Position numbers and translations under genes: made by a program. This document shows positions 15,524 through 19,231 of a stretch of DNA of 19,231 nt, in pieces. Within the stretch, counting starts at the first letter, position 1, and every line of letters begins with the position of its first letter. The notes beneath the pieces were generated by a model. The model saw only the letters and a program-made list of their open reading frames with translations. It was not told where the DNA came from and ran no database searches. Source of the DNA: CAZMMV01 sp964567475 (GTDB taxonomy: Bacteria; Bacillota; Clostridia; Tissierellales; Tissierellaceae); NCBI GenBank assembly GCA_964567475.1, contig CAZMMV010000028.1, positions 1 to 19,231 of the forward strand, given 5' to 3'.

Positions 15524-15564
15524 TTATGCCCCAAAAAATAAGAAAAATAAGGGGGATTTTTGTT

Positions 15565-16170
15565 ATGTATACATTAAGTAGAGAAACGTGGACAACACGA
15601 AATATGGTGAAGATTTCAGTTTTAGGAGTAATATCAATGGTATTGATGTTTTTTGATATCCCAGCTTTTTTTGCTCCTGGCTTTTTAAAGATTGATTTGG
15701 CAGATTTACCAGCCTTGATAGGATCATTTGCTATGGGACCTATGGCAGGAGTTATAGTGCAGTTAGTTAAGAACTTGCTCAGTATATTAGTAGAAGGCAG
15801 TACTACAGGAGGAGTAGGAGAATTATCTAACTTTATAGTTGGAGGTACATTTGCATATGTAGCTGGTTTCATTTATTATAGAAAGAAAACTTTTAAAAAT
15901 GCAGTCATAGGACTAACAATAGGTATTTTAGCAATGACAATATTAGCTACTATAAGTAATTACTTTGTGATATTTCCACTATATGCTAAGATATTTGGTT
16001 GGCCAATGGAAAAAATAATTGGAATGGGAAGTAGTGTAAATAGATTTGTAGTAGATTATAAAAGTTTGATTTTATTTTCAGTAGTTCCATTTAATCTGTT
16101 AAAAGGTTCAATAGTATCATCAGTAACATTATTAATATATAAAAAAGTATCACCAATACTTCATAGGTAA
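15565..16170 (+). CDS. ribU: RibU, riboflavin-binding S component of an ECF transporter
   Basis: RibU is the membrane substrate-binding subunit that captures riboflavin and works with the shared EcfA-A'-T energising module, which is not encoded in this window. The 201 residues contain about six hydrophobic spans and the family motif region DLADLPALIGSFAMGPMAG followed by VQLVKNLLSI and GSTTGGVGELSNF. The start is ATG 15565, with AAGGGGG (15549-15555) 9 nt upstream. An in-frame ATG at 15526 lies in the terminator's T tract and has no SD. Control by the FMN riboswitch directly upstream confirms the riboflavin link. It is a one-gene unit ending at the convergent terminator before recQ. Confidence 0.95.
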   Translation: MYTLSRETWTTRNMVKISVLGVISMVLMFFDIPAFFAPGFLKIDLADLPALIGSFAMGPMAGVIVQLVKNLLSILVEGSTTGGVGELSNFIVGGTFAYVAGFIYYRKKTFKNAVIGLTIGILAMTILATISNYFVIFPLYAKIFGWPMEKIIGMGSSVNRFVVDYKSLILFSVVPFNLLKGSIVSSVTLLIYKKVSPILHR

Positions 16171-16194
16171 ATATAGAAAATCAGGTAAAATATC

Positions 16195-16228
16195 AAAGAA
16201 TCCATAGATAAAAATATGGATTCTTTTT
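16195..16228 (+). terminator. Terminator between ribU and recQ
   Basis: AAAGAATCCATA (16195-16206) and TATGGATTCTTT (16215-16226) form a perfect 12-bp stem with an 8-nt loop, followed by a T run (16224-16228). It serves ribU. It may also end the convergent recQ transcript, although the - strand T tract is shorter. Confidence 0.87.
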
Positions 16229-16244
16229 GTATGGTAAAATTACC

Positions 16245-18398
16245 TTATTTTAGTTCGTTTTTGACTATAACTATTCTAATATCTTCATAGCTATAATCAT
16301 CAGTTAAAGCCTCTTTAATAGGTTTTAACTTTTCCAAACCTATTTCATTGATAGTTTCCAATATTTTTTTTTCTTTATCTCCGTCTATAAATTTTGTCCA
16401 ATCCACTGCTTTGCCTTGCTTTTCACAATGACCTAAATGTTCAATAATTGTATTTTGAGTAAAGTTCCTTTTCTCAGATATTTCCTTTAAACTTAAACCT
16501 TGTACATAACAATTATAGCTTTCTTCATATCTATCAACTAAATCATCTCTTATTATTTCAGGTTTATTTATTGCCTTGCTTTCAATTCCTTGACTTTCAG
16601 CGTATTCATCTATGACTACAATGAATTCTTCTCCATAGCTTTCATATTTCTTTTGACCTACTCCTTTAATCATTAAAAAACTATCTTTATTTCTAGGAAA
16701 ATATGATGCCATTTCCTTTAAAGATGAATCATGGAAGACCATAAAGGGAGCAATTTCTTTTTCTTGAGATAATTTATATCTAAGTTCTCTTAGCTTTTCA
16801 AATAAATCTTGGTTAAAGTTTTCTAGCAATTTTTCAGTAGATATTCCTTTTTTCTTAGAAGTTTTAATCTCTAATAGATGTTTTTTGTGAAAGACTTTAA
16901 CATGACCATTTAAAACTTCGCCTGCACTAGCATCTAGCTTTAGTACAGGATATTTGTCTGCAGTTATATAAATATATCCTTTAGATACTAGGGTCATAAT
17001 TATTTCCCTTAAGCTATCTACACTATGTTCTTTCATTATTCCATATGTAGACACATTATCTAAATTAGCTTCCAATAACTTTTTATTTCTAGAACCCCTC
17101 AGAACTCCAGTAACCATAGTGATTCCAAATCTTTCATTTACCCTATAAATACAAGAAAGTATTTTCTGTGCATCTATTGTAATATCTATCATTTCAGATT
17201 CATCTAAACAATTACCACAGTTGTTACATTTTTCATAGGGAGTTCTTTCACCAAAATAGTTTAATATACTTTTTCTTAAACAATCATTTGTATGACAATA
17301 ATCAATAAGATATTGTAAGTTTTCATATAGCATAGTTTCTCGTTCTTGAGAATTATGATTTACTTGTATAAGTAGTTTTTGTTTAACTATATCAGAAGGT
17401 GAATAGAGAATAGTACAATGACTTATTTCTCCGTCTCTGCCAGCACGGCCAGCCTCTTGATAATAAGCTTCCATATTTTGAGGCATATTATAATGGATTA
17501 CAAATCTTACGTCAGGCTTATCTATGCCCATTCCAAAGGCATTTGTAGCTACTATTATTTGAACCTTGTTATATATAAAATCATCTTGATTTTTTTGTCT
17601 AGTTTCTGGATTCATTCCTCCGTGATAAGCTACAGCTGAAAATCCATTGGCTATTAATTTTTCTGCTAATCCTTCAACGGCTTTTCTAGTGGCACAGTAT
17701 ATAATACCTGCTCCATCTGGAAAGGTATTCTTTATATGATTTTCTATATAATTAAACTTGTCGTTTACTTTCATTACTTGATAAAATAAATTTGGCCTAT
17801 CAAAGCCTATAATAGATTCTACAGGATTTTGTAAACCAATTAATTCTTTTATTTCTTCTATAACTTCTACTGTAGCTGTTGCAGTATATGCAGATACAAC
17901 AGGGCGAGAAGAAAAGGATTGTATAAAATTCGGTATTTCAGTATAAGAAGGTCTAAAATCATGTCCCCATTGGCTAATGCAATGGGCCTCATCTATGGCA
18001 ACCATTGATATCTCTATATCCCTGACTAAATTTAAAAATGAATATGTATTTAAGCGTTCAGGAGCCACATATATTATCTTATATTTATTATTTTTTATTT
18101 GATTTAATCTATTGTTAAACTCAAGATCACTTAAAGTGCTGTTTAAAAAAGTAGCAGATATTCCTATTTCATCTAAAGAATCTATTTGATCTTTCATAAG
18201 TGATATTAATGGAGAAATAACTATAGTAATCCCATCTAATAATATAGCCGGTAGTTGATAACAAAGAGATTTACCACCACCAGTAGGCATTATCCCAAGG
18301 GCATCTCTATTTTCCAATATAGCATTTACTAACTTTTCCTGTCCTTCTTTAAATTCATCATAACCAAAATAGCTGCTAAGGATTTTATAAATATCCAA
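16245..18398 (-). CDS. recQ: ATP-dependent DNA helicase RecQ
   Basis: RecQ unwinds DNA 3'-5' in recombination and fork repair. The 717 residues show helicase motif I MPTGGGKS (37-44), DEAH (136-139) followed by the RecQ aromatic loop ISQWGHDFRPSY (141-152), motif VI around QEAGRAGRDG (314-323), a zinc site (C373, C391, C394, C397), an RQC winged-helix region (about 400-505), an HRDC domain (about 530-605) and a further C-terminal helix-turn-helix-like extension (about 620-710) with LSLKEISEKRNFTQNTI. It is longer than E. coli RecQ (about 610) because of that tail. The start is TTG at 18398, 7 nt after GGAGG (18406-18410 on the complement). A promoter lies just upstream, after the terminator of the aminopeptidase gene, so recQ is transcribed alone. 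Confidence 0.95.
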   Translation of the reverse strand: MDIYKILSSYFGYDEFKEGQEKLVNAILENRDALGIMPTGGGKSLCYQLPAILLDGITIVISPLISLMKDQIDSLDEIGISATFLNSTLSDLEFNNRLNQIKNNKYKIIYVAPERLNTYSFLNLVRDIEISMVAIDEAHCISQWGHDFRPSYTEIPNFIQSFSSRPVVSAYTATATVEVIEEIKELIGLQNPVESIIGFDRPNLFYQVMKVNDKFNYIENHIKNTFPDGAGIIYCATRKAVEGLAEKLIANGFSAVAYHGGMNPETRQKNQDDFIYNKVQIIVATNAFGMGIDKPDVRFVIHYNMPQNMEAYYQEAGRAGRDGEISHCTILYSPSDIVKQKLLIQVNHNSQERETMLYENLQYLIDYCHTNDCLRKSILNYFGERTPYEKCNNCGNCLDESEMIDITIDAQKILSCIYRVNERFGITMVTGVLRGSRNKKLLEANLDNVSTYGIMKEHSVDSLREIIMTLVSKGYIYITADKYPVLKLDASAGEVLNGHVKVFHKKHLLEIKTSKKKGISTEKLLENFNQDLFEKLRELRYKLSQEKEIAPFMVFHDSSLKEMASYFPRNKDSFLMIKGVGQKKYESYGEEFIVVIDEYAESQGIESKAINKPEIIRDDLVDRYEESYNCYVQGLSLKEISEKRNFTQNTIIEHLGHCEKQGKAVDWTKFIDGDKEKKILETINEIGLEKLKPIKEALTDDYSYEDIRIVIVKNELK

Positions 18399-18405
18399 AG
18401 AATCA

Positions 18406-18410
18406 CCTCC
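18406..18410 (-). promoter_or_regulatory. SD that fixes the TTG start of recQ
   Basis: On the - strand GGAGGTGA precedes TTG at 18398, with 7 nt between GGAGG and the start. The protein then begins MDIYKILSSYFGY, a normal RecQ N-terminus. Confidence 0.8.
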
Positions 18411-18416
18411 AAGATA

Positions 18417-18445
18417 ATTCTATATTTAAATAGAGATAATATCAA
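18417..18445 (-). promoter_or_regulatory. Probable sigma-A promoter of recQ
   Basis: On the - strand TTGATA (18440-18445) and TAGAAT (18417-18422) are separated by 17 bp, each one base from consensus. They sit directly between the upstream gene's terminator and the recQ SD. The transcript would have a leader of only about 10-15 nt. Confidence 0.65.
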
Positions 18446-18460
18446 GTTATAATAGGATTA

Positions 18461-18500
18461 AAAAAAAGCATTAGATAGGATTTTCTATCCAATGCTTTTT
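18461..18500 (-). terminator. Terminator of the M18 aminopeptidase gene
   Basis: Read on the - strand, AAAAAGCATT (18491-18500 complement) pairs with AATGCTTTTT (18463-18472 complement). It continues after one mismatch as a 5-bp GATAG/CTATC stem with a 6-nt loop. Seven T follow (18461-18467). It separates the aminopeptidase gene from recQ. Confidence 0.88.
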
Positions 18501-18503
18501 TAT

Positions 18504-19231
18504 CTACATATCAGTGTAAAAGGCCTTATATCCTTCATATGTCATATATATGTCTGCCTTACTAGATATTTCATAAGGTGCATGAACACTTAGTAGTGCA
18601 ACTCCGCAGTCTACTACTTCCATTCCATATTTTGCTAGAATAAATGCTATAGTACCACCGCCACCTTGATCAACCTTGCCTAGTTCGCCCATTTGCCATA
18701 CTATATCATTTTCATTGAATATTTTTCTTAATTTAGCTAAATATTCAGAGTTGGCATCATTGCTACCACCTTTACCTCTTGATCCAGTATATTTAACAAC
18801 CGTGACACCTTTACCTATGTAAGGTGCATTTTTATTATCCAATACCTCTGGATAGTTAGGATCAAATCCTGCAAGGGTATCTGCAGATAATACTGAAGAG
18901 TTGGCTAAGGCTCTTTTAAGTTTTAATTCTGAATAATTTTCTTCTGTTAAATCTATTAACTCAGCTATTATATTTTCAAAGAACATTGACTCCATACTTG
19001 TATTCCCTACACTTCCTATTTCTTCTTTATCTACAAATAGAGCCACTGCTGTTTTTTTGGGATTCTCTATTTCTAGAATAGCACTAAGTGAAGTAAAGGC
19101 ACAAGCTCTATCATCTTGACCATAAGCTCCAACCATGCTTCTATCTATTCCAACATCTCTAGCCTTGCCAGCTGGTACTATTTCAAGTTCTGCTGTAGTG
19201 AAATCTGCTTCTTCTATATCATATTTTTCAT
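18504..19231 (-). CDS. M18-family aminopeptidase, C-terminal part (cut by window edge)
   Basis: This is a cytoplasmic zinc aminopeptidase of the ApeA/DNPEP type that removes N-terminal residues from peptides. The frame stays open to the window end, so about 241 C-terminal residues are present and the true start lies beyond 19231; the ATG at 19136 is internal. The family blocks are clear: AELEIVPAGKARDVGIDRS, GAYGQDDRACAFTSL with a metal-binding Asp, ALFVDKEEIGSVGNTS with the catalytic and metal-binding Glu pair, and VHAPYEISSKADIY near the C-terminus with the final metal-binding His. The N-terminal metal His is out of view. It ends just before its own terminator and is divergent in transcript from nothing in this window. 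It would supply amino acids from peptides, in keeping with the fermentative context. Confidence 0.93.
   Translation of the reverse strand, partial: EKYDIEEADFTTAELEIVPAGKARDVGIDRSMVGAYGQDDRACAFTSLSAILEIENPKKTAVALFVDKEEIGSVGNTSMESMFFENIIAELIDLTEENYSELKLKRALANSSVLSADTLAGFDPNYPEVLDNKNAPYIGKGVTVVKYTGSRGKGGSNDANSEYLAKLRKIFNENDIVWQMGELGKVDQGGGGTIAFILAKYGMEVVDCGVALLSVHAPYEISSKADIYMTYEGYKAFYTDM

Noticed and set aside
15526..15564. Upstream ATG at 15526 as the ribU start
   Set aside because: It lies in the riboswitch terminator tail without an SD. ATG 15565 has AAGGGGG at 9 nt.
15483..15872. 129-codon open frame on the - strand over the riboswitch terminator and ribU
   Set aside because: It spans a regulatory hairpin and the conserved RibU frame, has no SD, and matches no family I recognise.

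Overview
The window looks like ordinary chromosome from a low-GC, anaerobic, Gram-positive bacterium of the Clostridia/Tissierellia type. The reasons are the strong A/T bias with AGA and ATA codons, purine-rich Shine-Dalgarno (SD) sites, GTG and TTG starts, the secA-prfB pair, a ferredoxin-linked indolepyruvate oxidoreductase, and an FMN riboswitch in front of ribU. The species cannot be named from this sequence. I see no insertion sequence, phage gene, CRISPR array, tRNA or rRNA.

Layout: (1) 61-3940, + strand: secA (Sec translocase ATPase) and prfB (release factor 2), the latter read through a programmed +1 frameshift and closed by a terminator. (2) 4029-8463, + strand: a run of tex (S1-domain nucleic-acid binding protein), a metal-dependent amidohydrolase and a COG3199/AcoX-type NAD-kinase-like protein, all closely spaced. 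(3) 8543-13921, + strand: a PAS-AAA+-Fis sigma-54 activator. After it comes a 395-bp gap with candidate activator sites, a textbook -24/-12 sigma-54 promoter and a leader of about 230 nt. Then follow iorA, iorB and a HisC-family aminotransferase, ended by a strong terminator. (4) 13961-15283: brnQ, a branched-chain amino acid permease. (5) 15312-16170: a consensus sigma-A promoter, an FMN riboswitch with visible terminator and antiterminator pairings, and ribU, the riboflavin-binding ECF subunit. (6) 16195-19231: a convergent terminator, then recQ and a truncated M18 aminopeptidase gene on the - strand, with a terminator and a promoter between them.

How the genes fit together: the best-supported unit is region 3. 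The aminotransferase would convert aromatic amino acids to arylpyruvates, and IorAB would oxidise these to arylacyl-CoA, CO2 and reduced ferredoxin. This is the oxidative arm of amino-acid fermentation, apparently switched on by the sigma-54 activator encoded just upstream. BrnQ and the M18 aminopeptidase are compatible with an amino-acid- and peptide-fermenting lifestyle, but they are not shown to be co-regulated. The rest is housekeeping. I found no clearly new multi-gene system. The points most worth checking are the regulatory architecture ahead of iorA, including a possible 37-codon leader ORF, and the layered control in front of ribU.
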